Assembly (NCBI GenBank): GCA_009922885.1 | Contig: RFUP01000012.1 | Span: 1-15,765, forward strand | DNA length: 15,765 nt | Direction: 5' to 3' | From: Paracoccaceae bacterium | GTDB taxonomy: Bacteria > Pseudomonadota > Alphaproteobacteria > Rhodobacterales > Rhodobacteraceae | Made by a program: the position numbers and the translations under genes | In this document: positions 7,105-14,754 of the stretch, piece after piece | Layout of the letters: the number at the start of each line of letters is the position of its first letter | Numbering within the stretch: the first letter of the stretch is position 1 | The notes under the pieces: model-generated | The model's database searches: none | Told to the model about the DNA's origin: nothing | The model's input: the letters and a program-made list of their open reading frames with translations, nothing else

Positions 7105-8217
7105 TCAAAACAATCCGTTCTCCAGCACGCCGTCTGCTGACATTTGTGCATAGAGGAGCCCTTCGCGCAGCCCGCGATCCGCCACGGAAAGTCGGTCCGT
7201 TGGCCAGAGCCTCAGAAGCGCTTGCAGAATGGCCGCGCCGGACATGATCAGGGCTTGCCGATCCTGCCCGATCCGTGGGTCATTCATCCGGCCCGTGGGG
7301 CCAAGGGAAAGGTAATCCCGGATCACCTTGTCGATCTGGTCGGAGGTCATGCGGAGGCCATCGACCTTTGTGCGGTCGTAGCGTTTCAGGCCGAGATGGG
7401 AGGCCGCCACAGTGGTGACCGTTCCGCTTGTGCCAACGATCTGGAACCCCTCTCGCGCCTGTTCATCTTTGTAAGGGGTGAATTCGGCTAGGTTTTCCTC
7501 GAAGAACCAGCTCATCAGCGCAAAGCGCGCGGCGTCGTCTTCGACGTCTATGAACTGGTCGCGGAGTGTGGCGACACCCAAGGGAACGGAAATCCAGTCC
7601 ACCACCTTGGCGCTCGGGAAGGGGCTTTCCGGAGGATGGAAGCCCGCATGCAGGCGCATGATCGCACGTGGGCGCTCGCGGGAGGGGACGGAGGAGAGGT
7701 CGATCCACACAAGCTCGGTTGATCCACCGCCGATATCCACGACGAGCAATTGCTCTGTGCGCGTGGAAACCAGTGGCGCACAGGAAATAACAGCGAGCCG
7801 CGCTTCTTCCTCGGGCTGGATAATCTCCAACTGCAATCCGGTTTCACGCCGGATCATGTTGAGGAACTCGGCACTATTCTCCGCGCGACGACACGCTTCG
7901 GTGGCCACAAGCCGCATCCGGCCCACTTTGTGGCGCTTCAGCTTTTGTTGACAAATCCGCAAAGCCTGAACGGTTCGCGCCATTGAAGCGCGGCTCAAGC
8001 GGCCTGTCTGTTCTAGCCCCTGACCGAGTTGGACAGATTTCGAAAAGCTGTCGATCACATGAAACTGGTTGCCCTTGGGTTGGGCAATCAGCATGCGGCA
8101 GCTATTAGTTCCCAAGTCCAGCGCAGCATAAAGCTCCGCCGGGTCGGGGGGGATCGGTGCGGAACTCTCGACCGCTTTCGGGAAAGCGCCCGCACCTTTG
8201 GGACGCCTGGGCGCCAT
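7105..8217 (-). CDS. Ppx/GppA-family phosphatase (short form)
   Basis: This 370-residue member of the ASKHA exopolyphosphatase/guanosine pentaphosphate phosphohydrolase family should hydrolyse polyphosphate or pppGpp in the cytoplasm. Phosphate-binding motifs are ALDLGTNSCRMLIA (about 32-45), VVDIGGGSTELVW (159-171) and GTSGTVTTVAA, and the catalytic glutamate region is EEEAR (136-140). The protein ends after the ASKHA core, so the C-terminal HD-type domain of E. coli PPX and GppA is absent; such short forms are common in alphaproteobacteria. The start at 8217 has GGAGGG 7 bases upstream; an ATG five codons earlier (8232) is also possible. A weak promoter-like pair lies on this strand at 8275-8247 (TTGCGT, 17 bases, TACCTT). 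Which substrate dominates cannot be told. Confidence 0.92.
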   Translation of the reverse strand: MAPRRPKGAGAFPKAVESSAPIPPDPAELYAALDLGTNSCRMLIAQPKGNQFHVIDSFSKSVQLGQGLEQTGRLSRASMARTVQALRICQQKLKRHKVGRMRLVATEACRRAENSAEFLNMIRRETGLQLEIIQPEEEARLAVISCAPLVSTRTEQLLVVDIGGGSTELVWIDLSSVPSRERPRAIMRLHAGFHPPESPFPSAKVVDWISVPLGVATLRDQFIDVEDDAARFALMSWFFEENLAEFTPYKDEQAREGFQIVGTSGTVTTVAASHLGLKRYDRTKVDGLRMTSDQIDKVIRDYLSLGPTGRMNDPRIGQDRQALIMSGAAILQALLRLWPTDRLSVADRGLREGLLYAQMSADGVLENGLF

Positions 8218-8454
8218 TTGCACGCCCTCCATTTCAAGTTACCCCCAAGGTAGACTGCCGCGAGACGTCACGCAAGCAGCGCGCAGGCTCATAATCATCT
8301 TCCGGCGATTTCATGGCCGGGTGCCTAGTGTGGGGTGGGATAGTCCGGTAACTCAGTCGGTGTCGCCCCTTGGTGCGTAAATGTCGAAATCCGCCCGTGT
8401 GTCGCAAACGAACCGCGATACCGATGCTGCATTAGTCGAGTGAGGGAATCGCAA

Positions 8455-8751
8455 ATGCCTGACGTAACGATCGTTTACTGGAGAGATATTCCGGCGCAGG
8501 TTATCGTCGGGAAAGGCCGCTCGGGTGCAAAACGCCCGTTGCCGGAGCGTTTCGAACAAGCGATCGACCGTGCGGCCATGAAAATCGGCGCGCGGGATTC
8601 CGATGCCTATCTGGCGGAATGGCGCAAAGCGGCTCCCTACTCCGTGGAGGGCGACGCAAACGAGATTGCGGAAGCAGAAGCCGCTCGACTGGACAGAGAA
8701 TTCGATCAGGAAAAGCTGAAAGCCCTGATCGCCAATGACGGCCGGGCATGA
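8455..8751 (+). CDS. Small 'virulence factor' family protein (PF13769-like)
   Basis: This is a 98-residue soluble protein that opens MPDVTIVYWRDIPAQVIVGK and has a helical, charged C-terminal half (AEAEAARLDREFDQEKLKAL). The sequence resembles the small domain annotated 'virulence factor' (PF13769), a name that says little about biochemistry. There is no cysteine, signal peptide or membrane segment. ATG 8455 is chosen because GAGGGA lies 7 bases before it; a GTG at 8440 would overlap that ribosome site. It stands first in a run with the MetF-like reductase and the pterin-binding methyltransferase, its TGA overlapping an in-frame ATG of the next gene (ATGA at 8748). Its position suggests a role in methyl-THF or corrinoid chemistry; this is inference only. 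Confidence 0.75.
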   Translation: MPDVTIVYWRDIPAQVIVGKGRSGAKRPLPERFEQAIDRAAMKIGARDSDAYLAEWRKAAPYSVEGDANEIAEAEAARLDREFDQEKLKALIANDGRA

Positions 8752-8777
8752 TGCCGAGAAACGCTTGGGAGGCACTG

Positions 8778-9698
8778 ATGGCGCTCTTGAATTTCCGTAA
8801 ACGTGAAGAACCGAAAAACCTTGGCAATGATGCCGTGGAAGCTTTCCTGAAAGGCTTCTCCATCGAAGTAATGCCGCGAACTGCCGAGAAAGTGGAGAGC
8901 TTCCGCGATATTCTCCCGGCAAGCACCCGCGTTTATATCGCGCATATCGAGGGCACACCGATCGAGGATATGGTGGCCACGGCAAAGCGGCTGAACGCCG
9001 AAGGCTTCCCGGTGATGCCGCACTTTCCGTCGCGGATCATCAAGGACAAAGCAACGCTCGCCGACTGGATCGCGCGCTATCGCGGCGAAGCCGATGTGCG
9101 CCAAGCTCTTCTTCTGGCAGGTGGCGTTGCGACGCCGCACGGCGATTACCACTGCTCGATGCAGTTGATGGAAACCGGACTTTTCGGCGATTTCGACCGT
9201 TTGCATGTTGCAGGCCATCCCGAAGGCAACAAGGATATCGACCCCGATGGGTCCGACAAGAACGTGATGGAGGCGCTGCGCTGGAAGCAGAAGTTCTCTG
9301 AAACCACGGATGCCAAGATGGCGCTGGCGACGCAGTTCTGCTTCGAAGCCGGCCCGATCATCGAGTGGGTGAACGCGCTGAATGCAGCGGGCATCTCGAT
9401 CCCTGTGCATATCGGCATCGCGGGCCCTGCGAAGCTGCAAACGCTGATCAAGTTCGCGATTGCCTGCGGCGTGGGCCCCTCGCTCAAGGTGCTGCAGAAG
9501 CGCGCGATGGATGTTTCCAAGCTGCTCCTGCCCTACGAGCCGAACGAGGTGATCGAGGAATTGGCAGCGCACAAGGCCGCGAACCCCGATTTCGGTATCG
9601 AAGCCGTCCATTTCTTCCCGCTTGGCGGGATCAAGACCAACGCTCAGTGGGCCACCGATAACGGTGGCGCCTCCGGCAAGCCTGCCGCTCAAGCCTAA
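8778..9698 (+). CDS. Methylenetetrahydrofolate reductase-like protein, divergent
   Basis: This 306-residue protein has the TIM-barrel fold of MetF, which reduces 5,10-methylene-THF to 5-methyl-THF with FAD. Family landmarks are Glu30 in SIEVMPRTAEKVE (the catalytic glutamate position), HVAGHPEG (143-150) and ATQFCFE (184-190, with the conserved Gln). Where E. coli has Asp120 (RGD), this protein reads LLLAGGVATP, so that acidic residue is missing. ATG 8778 is preferred: GGGAGG lies 5 bases upstream, and the protein then opens MALLNFRKREEPK. An upstream ATG at 8748, coupled to the preceding stop, would add 10 residues. The next gene begins 11 bases downstream. It may supply methyl-THF to that methyltransferase, or run in the oxidising direction in a demethylation route. 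Confidence 0.85.
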   Translation: MALLNFRKREEPKNLGNDAVEAFLKGFSIEVMPRTAEKVESFRDILPASTRVYIAHIEGTPIEDMVATAKRLNAEGFPVMPHFPSRIIKDKATLADWIARYRGEADVRQALLLAGGVATPHGDYHCSMQLMETGLFGDFDRLHVAGHPEGNKDIDPDGSDKNVMEALRWKQKFSETTDAKMALATQFCFEAGPIIEWVNALNAAGISIPVHIGIAGPAKLQTLIKFAIACGVGPSLKVLQKRAMDVSKLLLPYEPNEVIEELAAHKAANPDFGIEAVHFFPLGGIKTNAQWATDNGGASGKPAAQA

Positions 9699-9709
9699 GG
9701 AATAATGGA

Positions 9710-10783
9710 ATGACCCGGACTATCATCGAATCCAAATCGAAAACCGTCATCATCGGTTTCGACCAGCCCTTCTGCGTGATCGGCGAGCGCATCAACCCGA
9801 CGGGGCGCAAGAAGCTGGCAGCCGAGCTTGAAGCAGGCGATTTCTCGACTGTCGAGAAGGATGCCATTGATCAGGTGGCTGCAGGCGCAACGGTGCTCGA
9901 CGTGAACTCGGGCGCGGTTTTCACCAACAAGATGGCTGAAGATCCGCGCTATGCCGATAACAACTTCGTCGAGCCGATGCTGATGCCGGAACTCATCAAG
10001 CGCGTTCAGGCTGTGACTGACGCGCCGATCTGCATCGACTCTTCGGTGCCTGGCGCTTTGGAAGCAGGGCTTGCCGCCTGCGAAGGCCGCCCGCTCCTGA
10101 ACTCGGTGACGGGTGAGGAAGAGCGTCTGGAGTTGGTTCTGCCGCTCGTGAAGAAGTACAACGTGCCGGTGGTGGCGATCTCGAACGACGATACGGGCAT
10201 CTCGGAAGATCCCGATGTGCGCTTCGCCGTGGCCAAAAAGATCGTGGAACGCGCAGCCGATTTCGGCATTCCGGCGCATGACATCGTGGTCGACCCGCTG
10301 GTGATGCCGATTGGCGCGATGGCAACGGCTGGCCACCAGGTGTTCACACTTGTGCGCCGTCTGCGTGACGAACTGGGCGTGAACACGACTTGCGGTGCGT
10401 CGAACATCTCCTTCGGTCTGCCGAACCGTCACGGGATCAACAACGCCTTCCTGCCGATGGCCATCACGGCCGGCATGACCTCTGCGATCATGAACCCCGT
10501 TGCCCTGCCGATTGCTGCCTCGAAGATCGCTGAAAAGCGGGCGGAAATCGCGGCCGCTGGCATCATCTTGCCGGAAGACATGGATGACGAGACCTTCGTC
10601 ACGCTCTTCGGTATGGGCTCCACCAAGTCGCGCCCGGGCAAGGAAATGGAAGCTATTCGCGCTGCCAACTTCCTGATGAACAATGACCCGTCGGGTGGCG
10701 AGTGGATACGCTTCAACCGTCCGCCTGCTGCAGATGGCGAAGGCCGTGGCGGGCGTCGCGGCGGTGGCCGCCGTCGGGGTTAA
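9710..10783 (+). CDS. Pterin-binding methyltetrahydrofolate:corrinoid methyltransferase
   Basis: This 357-residue protein is a stand-alone version of the pterin-binding (DHPS-like) domain of MetH, which moves the methyl group between 5-methyl-THF and a corrinoid protein. Visible motifs are VIGERINPTGRKK (23-35), GATVLDVNSG (59-68, Asp64 and Asn66), ICIDSS (107-112), LLNSVTGEEE (129-138, Asn131), SNDDTG (159-163 region), DIVVDPLVMPIG (191-202) and the cobalamin-side CGASNISFGLP (228-238, Asn232). The homocysteine, B12 and reactivation domains of MetH are absent. The last 14 residues form an Arg/Gly tail (GRGGRRGGGRRRG) not expected for the fold. AAGGA lies 8 bases before the ATG. The gene is last in the operon, before a strong terminator. 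Confidence 0.9.
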   Translation: MTRTIIESKSKTVIIGFDQPFCVIGERINPTGRKKLAAELEAGDFSTVEKDAIDQVAAGATVLDVNSGAVFTNKMAEDPRYADNNFVEPMLMPELIKRVQAVTDAPICIDSSVPGALEAGLAACEGRPLLNSVTGEEERLELVLPLVKKYNVPVVAISNDDTGISEDPDVRFAVAKKIVERAADFGIPAHDIVVDPLVMPIGAMATAGHQVFTLVRRLRDELGVNTTCGASNISFGLPNRHGINNAFLPMAITAGMTSAIMNPVALPIAASKIAEKRAEIAAAGIILPEDMDDETFVTLFGMGSTKSRPGKEMEAIRAANFLMNNDPSGGEWIRFNRPPAADGEGRGGRRGGGRRRG

Positions 10784-10795
10784 CGCAAATCAAAG

Positions 10796-10826
10796 AAAGG
10801 CCCGCTTCCGGCGGGCCTTTTCCTTT
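10796..10826. terminator. Bidirectional terminator between convergent genes
   Basis: A perfect 10-bp stem, AAAGGCCCGC (10796-10805) with GCGGGCCTTT (10811-10820), has a 5-base loop. It is followed by TTTTCCTTT on the plus strand and by TTTCTTTG on the minus strand. It can serve both the methyltransferase operon and the response regulator. Confidence 0.92.
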
Positions 10827-11430
10827 AGACGAGATGCATATCGCGCCCGAGCATTGCGGCATGGGTGCGGTTCTTGGCGTCAAGTTTGCGGCTGAGTGTC
10901 TTGACGTGAAGTTTCACAGTCACTTCCTGAACTTCCAGTTCGCGGGCGATTTCTTTGTTCGACAGGCCGTTGCAAAGCCCACGGAGAACATCAAGCTCTC
11001 GCGGCGTGAGATGCGGCAAGTCCCCAAGCCCACTTTCTTCGGTCGAGCTGTGGTCAACCACAACGCTTTCGCCGTTCAGCAATTTGCGAACGCTGACGAG
11101 AAGTTCTTCCGGAAGCATGTTCTTTGTCAGAAACCCTTTGGCCCCGAGATCCATGGCGCGGCGCGCAATCCCTGGGGTGCCAGTGCCCGTCAGCAACGCG
11201 ACCGGTGCAGGGGACATCATCTTGACGGCGCGCGTCAAACCTTCCGGGATAGACATACCGGGCATGGAGAAATCCAAAAGCGCCAGATCCGGTTTTGGGC
11301 CGGCTTCGATCTGGCTGAACCCCTGCCACATGTCGGAGGCTTCCGTGACCGCATATCCCCCGTGCTCGCGCAGCAAACCTGCGAGCGTCGAGCGCACGAG
11401 ATCATGGTCATCTGCCAGTAGAAGTCGCAT
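10825..11430 (-). CDS. LuxR/NarL-family response regulator
   Basis: This 201-residue transcription factor has a receiver domain at 1-115 and a LuxR-type helix-turn-helix at about 141-201. Receiver residues are all present: Asp7-Asp8, phosphoacceptor Asp53 (LALLDFSMPG), Thr81 and Lys103 (GFLTKNM). The HTH reads LTPRELDVLRGL, then GLSNKEIARELEV and VKLHVKTLSRKL. It is divergent from the sensor-kinase operon with a 200-base intergenic region between them. The adjacent hybrid kinase ends in an HPt domain, so it is the natural final acceptor of that phosphorelay. The start has GGTGA a few bases upstream. Its targets are unknown; candidate half-sites lie in the shared intergenic region. Confidence 0.95.
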   Translation of the reverse strand: MRLLLADDHDLVRSTLAGLLREHGGYAVTEASDMWQGFSQIEAGPKPDLALLDFSMPGMSIPEGLTRAVKMMSPAPVALLTGTGTPGIARRAMDLGAKGFLTKNMLPEELLVSVRKLLNGESVVVDHSSTEESGLGDLPHLTPRELDVLRGLCNGLSNKEIARELEVQEVTVKLHVKTLSRKLDAKNRTHAAMLGRDMHLV

Positions 11431-11556
11431 TTATTTCACCGCTGCTGAATTAGAAATGTGAACAATCTGCCAAGTTTTGGATCGTCGTTTTTTTCTTGAA
11501 GGAAATGTTGTGAGAAAAGAGTATTATCAAGACATCCATTTGTATAGCTTTCATGG

Positions 11557-11588
11557 CCGTTTTACGGAAATCCGTTGACGTGGAACGG
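11557..11588. promoter_or_regulatory. Cluster of inverted CCGT/ACGG half-sites in the divergent intergenic region
   Basis: Four half-sites alternate in orientation: CCGT (11557), ACGG (11564), CCGT (11572) and ACGG (11585). They form CCGTTTTACGG, ACGGAAATCCGT and a wider CCGTT...AACGG pair. The cluster overlaps a TTGACG box (11575-11580) and lies 43-74 bases before the GTG of the secreted protein. It is a candidate operator, perhaps for the divergent LuxR-type regulator. No convincing -10 was found at normal spacing, so the core promoter is unplaced. Confidence 0.4.
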
Positions 11589-11630
11589 GGTTAGGGGCTT
11601 TCTGCACCAACACGTCCGAAGGGATTAATA

Positions 11631-12149
11631 GTGATTTTTATGCGCAAGTTTTGGTCTATGCGGAGTTTTCCTGCATCTCATTTCACACCGGCGCTGGCAC
11701 TTGCGGCGGGTTTGGCATGGGCGGCTTCGGCCACTTTCGCGGACACACTTCTGATTGTCAGAAATGTTGGTGACGACAAGACCATCGAGATTTCTGCCGA
11801 AGATCTGGATGCACTGCCGGAAATCGAGATCGCCACGACGACAATCTGGACCGAGGGTGTGCAGACCTTCACTGGGCCATCGCTACAAAGCCTCCTTTCG
11901 TCCGTTGGCGTAGCGGGTGGGCATCTTAGCCTGACTGCACTGAACGGCTATTTCGTCGAAATGGAATATAGCGAGCTGACGCCCGATGCTCCGATCCTTG
12001 CCCGTGCGAGAAACGGGGCTCTGCTTTCGATCCGCGACAAGGGGCCGATCTGGCTCGTTTATCCCTATGACTCCGATCGGATGTGGCAAACCGAAACTAT
12101 CTTCTCACGGTCAATTTGGCAGTTGACCGAAATTGACGTGAGTCCGTGA
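11631..12149 (+). CDS. Secreted molybdopterin-fold (SUOX-like) protein without cysteine, probable sensor partner
   Basis: This 172-residue protein has a Sec-type signal peptide: a basic start (MRKFWSMR), a hydrophobic core (ALALAAGLAWAAS) and a likely cleavage after ATFA. The mature part resembles the small version of the oxidoreductase molybdopterin-binding domain (sulfite oxidase/YedY fold): WTEGVQTFTGPSLQSLL, then LTALNGYFVEM, then RDKGPIWLVYPYD and SRSIWQLTEIDV at the end. Enzymes of this fold bind molybdenum through a cysteine, but this protein has no cysteine at all, so it is unlikely to be a catalytic molybdoenzyme. It is coupled by a GTGA overlap to the hybrid kinase, suggesting a periplasmic accessory or ligand-binding role. 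The GTG start at 11631 has GAAGGGA 6 bases upstream; ATG 11640 is an alternative. Confidence 0.8.
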   Translation: MIFMRKFWSMRSFPASHFTPALALAAGLAWAASATFADTLLIVRNVGDDKTIEISAEDLDALPEIEIATTTIWTEGVQTFTGPSLQSLLSSVGVAGGHLSLTALNGYFVEMEYSELTPDAPILARARNGALLSIRDKGPIWLVYPYDSDRMWQTETIFSRSIWQLTEIDVSP

Positions 12150-14752
12150 GCGGGCGGCCGAGGATGGCCACTATGTCGTATCGGCTGGTTCTATGGGGGC
12201 AGCCGCGCTGGCGGCGGAGGGTTCTCTTTGCAATTCTGGGCATCCTGATCTCGGTCGCGCTTGGCGTTTCCTTGCAAATCTCTCGGTCTGTGGTTCTCAA
12301 ACTCGGGGAACTTTCAACTTCGCGCGTGGACAATGCCTATTGGACAGTGACGCGCCTCGATGTCGAATTTTTGGAATTTCGGAATAGCTTGATTACTGCT
12401 GTTGCCGCGCAGGCAGCCGATGCTGGCAGCATTTCAGGTGAGGACAATCTGACTTTGCCTCTGGCGAATGTCCGTGTGCGCTATGACATCCTCTTTAGCC
12501 GCTTCACCACCTTGCTGGAATCCCGGCTCTATCGGGAAGCCCTCAGCGCCGCGGGTTCTCTTGAAACTGTCGAAGAGAGTTTCGTTGCGGTGCGCACGGT
12601 CATGCCGGTGATCGATGCTTCGGATCAAGTCTTGCTTGAGAGCCTGCCCGATATCCTTGCCATGACCGGTGAGATGCGCGGTGCGATCCGGCGAACGGCA
12701 ATGGAAAGTAACTCGCTTCTAGCCGTGCGCAGCGAGCAAGGGCGTAACGAAATCTCCCGGCTTCTGGTCCAATTGGCGGTTGGCATTCTGGCATTGGTCG
12801 GGTTGATGGCCGTGTTGGCGATTGTCCTCTATCGGCTTTACCAAGTTGCGAGAACGCAGGGGCAGGAAGCGCGGCGCGCATCTGACCGCTTCGGAACGAT
12901 CCTGGACACATCACCAGACGGTCTGGTTGTGACAAACAAGAAGGGGGCGATCACCGATATGAACCCCGCCGCGTCAGAACTTCTCGGCCTGAGTATCGAC
13001 GAGGCGCGCGACACGCCAATCGGCACCTATGTGACCCGCCGCGATACCGACGAGCCATTTAACCTTCCCGCCGATGTGACCACTTCCGACCATTTTGAAG
13101 TTGCCATCCACCGCCCCAATGGCGCGCCCATTCCTGCGGATCTTTCGGTCGGGTTCCGGGCCGATCATGTGAAACCTGTTGCGGTCTATTTTTTCCGCGA
13201 TGTTTCGGACCGGATAGCCGCCGAACAGGAATTGCGCCTCTCCCGTGATGAAGCCCTCGCCGGGCAGCGTGCGAAGTCGCATTTCATGGCGGTAATGAGC
13301 CATGAGATGCGAACCCCGTTGAACGGTATTCTCGGTGTCGTCGAACTTCTGAAAGCCTCGAAGCTCGACGCTTTGCAGGCGGCACAACTGGATATTCTCG
13401 AACAGTCCGGCCAGCTGCTGTTACATCACGTGAATGATATTCTGGACATCGCGCGGTTCGAGGCAAAGGGCGTCGTGTCGACCAAGACAACTTTCGATCT
13501 CGAAACGCTGTCGCGCGATCTGATGCATAGCCTGACCCCGCAAGCGCAGTTGCGCGGCAACAAACTTTCCTTGCAGATCGATAAGTCTGCGCTTGGCCGT
13601 TTCCGGGGCGATGCTGCGCGATTACGGCAAATCCTGACCAACCTTCTGGGTAACGCTGTGAAGTTCACTCAAGATGGCGAGGTCAACCTTGAGATTTCGG
13701 CGCAGGGTGCCACTGACACGCAAGTCGAGTTTCAGGTCATTGATACCGGTCGAGGCATCGCAGCCGAACACATCGAGCAGGTTTTCGAGGACTTCTATCG
13801 CGTTGCGTCGCAAGACGAGCGGGCCGTTGAAGGGACAGGGCTTGGGCTGGGGATCGTGCGTCGCCTTGTGGAAGCCATGCAGGGTAGTTTCGGTGTCGAA
13901 AGCGAGGAAGGAGAGGGGTCTCTCTTCTGGGTCCGTTTGCCTTTGGAGCGTGCAGGCCCTGTCGGTAAGGGTGGGAATGAAGCCATTGCGGTTCAGCCTG
14001 ATGCTGAACACACCGAACACTTGCCGCGCCACATCCTTGTTGCGGAGGACAATCCGGTAAACCGTCTGGTGTTGAGGCAGATCCTCGAACGCGAGGGGCA
14101 TACAGTGGTCGAGGCGCGCGACGGTCTAGAGGCTATCGAGAGTGCCGAAAAGGTGGCGTTCGATCTCATTTTGATGGATATCCAGATGCCGCGATGTGAC
14201 GGGACCGAAGCTACCAAATCCATTCGTGCGGGGCAGGGAGCGAGCGCTTGCGTCCCGATCTTCGCGCTGACGGCACATGCGTTTCCGGAAGAGCGGCACC
14301 GTTTCTTGGCTGCCGGATTTGACGAAGTGCTGACAAAACCCGTGAGTATCGGGCGATTGCGCAAGGTCATGTCTGACGTGCCGGAAGATGTGGCCGCGCG
14401 TCCGGCGGAGCCATCTCGACAGGCAGAACTGCCTCTTCTCAACAGCGCCCACCTCAAAGAACTACGCTTCGCCATTGGTGAAGAGGCCGTTGCGCGGGCT
14501 TTAGAAGGGTTGCAAGCGCAAGCAGCCGAGGTGCGATCTGTTCTTGAGAACGCTCCATCGAGCGTCGAAGCGGGTGAGCTCCATGCCCTCTCTGGGTTGG
14601 CTGGAACCTGTGGGGCGGAGCAACTCCATGCAGCTCTGAAAGCGGCCGAGAACAAGCTCCGCTCGGGTGGCTCCATTGCCCCGGAAGAGCTGATCGGGCT
14701 GATCCGCGCCACGACTGCCGAGATTATCACCCGACAGCCGCAACTTTCCTGA
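12146..14752 (+). CDS. Membrane hybrid sensor histidine kinase with PAS, REC and HPt domains
   Basis: This 868-residue inner-membrane kinase has helices at about 26-45 and 205-231 around a periplasmic sensor region rich in helices. A PAS domain spans about 246-356 (ILDTSPDGLVVTNKKG). The HisKA site is His386 (SHEMRTPLNG). ATPase boxes are NLLGNAVKFT (499-508), DTGRGI (533-538) and GTGLGLGI (563-570). The receiver has Asp678 (LILMDIQMP), Thr709 and Lys731. The C-terminal HPt has His813 in HALSGLAGTCGA, where the usual Lys after the Leu is Ser. This is an ArcB/TorS-type tripartite layout, giving a His-Asp-His relay that can end on the divergent LuxR regulator. The GTG start overlaps the previous stop (GTGA); ATG 12173, with GAGG 9 bases upstream, is an equally plausible start. 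The signal is unknown. Confidence 0.95.
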   Translation: MSGRPRMATMSYRLVLWGQPRWRRRVLFAILGILISVALGVSLQISRSVVLKLGELSTSRVDNAYWTVTRLDVEFLEFRNSLITAVAAQAADAGSISGEDNLTLPLANVRVRYDILFSRFTTLLESRLYREALSAAGSLETVEESFVAVRTVMPVIDASDQVLLESLPDILAMTGEMRGAIRRTAMESNSLLAVRSEQGRNEISRLLVQLAVGILALVGLMAVLAIVLYRLYQVARTQGQEARRASDRFGTILDTSPDGLVVTNKKGAITDMNPAASELLGLSIDEARDTPIGTYVTRRDTDEPFNLPADVTTSDHFEVAIHRPNGAPIPADLSVGFRADHVKPVAVYFFRDVSDRIAAEQELRLSRDEALAGQRAKSHFMAVMSHEMRTPLNGILGVVELLKASKLDALQAAQLDILEQSGQLLLHHVNDILDIARFEAKGVVSTKTTFDLETLSRDLMHSLTPQAQLRGNKLSLQIDKSALGRFRGDAARLRQILTNLLGNAVKFTQDGEVNLEISAQGATDTQVEFQVIDTGRGIAAEHIEQVFEDFYRVASQDERAVEGTGLGLGIVRRLVEAMQGSFGVESEEGEGSLFWVRLPLERAGPVGKGGNEAIAVQPDAEHTEHLPRHILVAEDNPVNRLVLRQILEREGHTVVEARDGLEAIESAEKVAFDLILMDIQMPRCDGTEATKSIRAGQGASACVPIFALTAHAFPEERHRFLAAGFDEVLTKPVSIGRLRKVMSDVPEDVAARPAEPSRQAELPLLNSAHLKELRFAIGEEAVARALEGLQAQAAEVRSVLENAPSSVEAGELHALSGLAGTCGAEQLHAALKAAENKLRSGGSIAPEELIGLIRATTAEIITRQPQLS

Positions 14753-14754
14753 TC

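Noticed and set aside
8233..8454. Possible riboswitch (SAM, SAH or cobalamin type) before the MetF-like operon
   Set aside because: I could find no long-range paired architecture or conserved box in this 222-base gap; no convincing plus-strand promoter was seen either.
8353..10432. Minus-strand open frames opposite the MetF-like and methyltransferase genes (328 and 245 codons)
   Set aside because: They are shadows of genes with clear family motifs on the plus strand, with no plausible ribosome sites or recognisable domains.
10702..11421. Plus-strand open frame of 239 codons across the response regulator
   Set aside because: It crosses the bidirectional terminator and is antisense to a complete REC-HTH protein.
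11631..12149. Calling the secreted protein a functional molybdoenzyme
   Set aside because: It has no cysteine to ligate Mo and is far shorter than sulfite oxidase or YedY.
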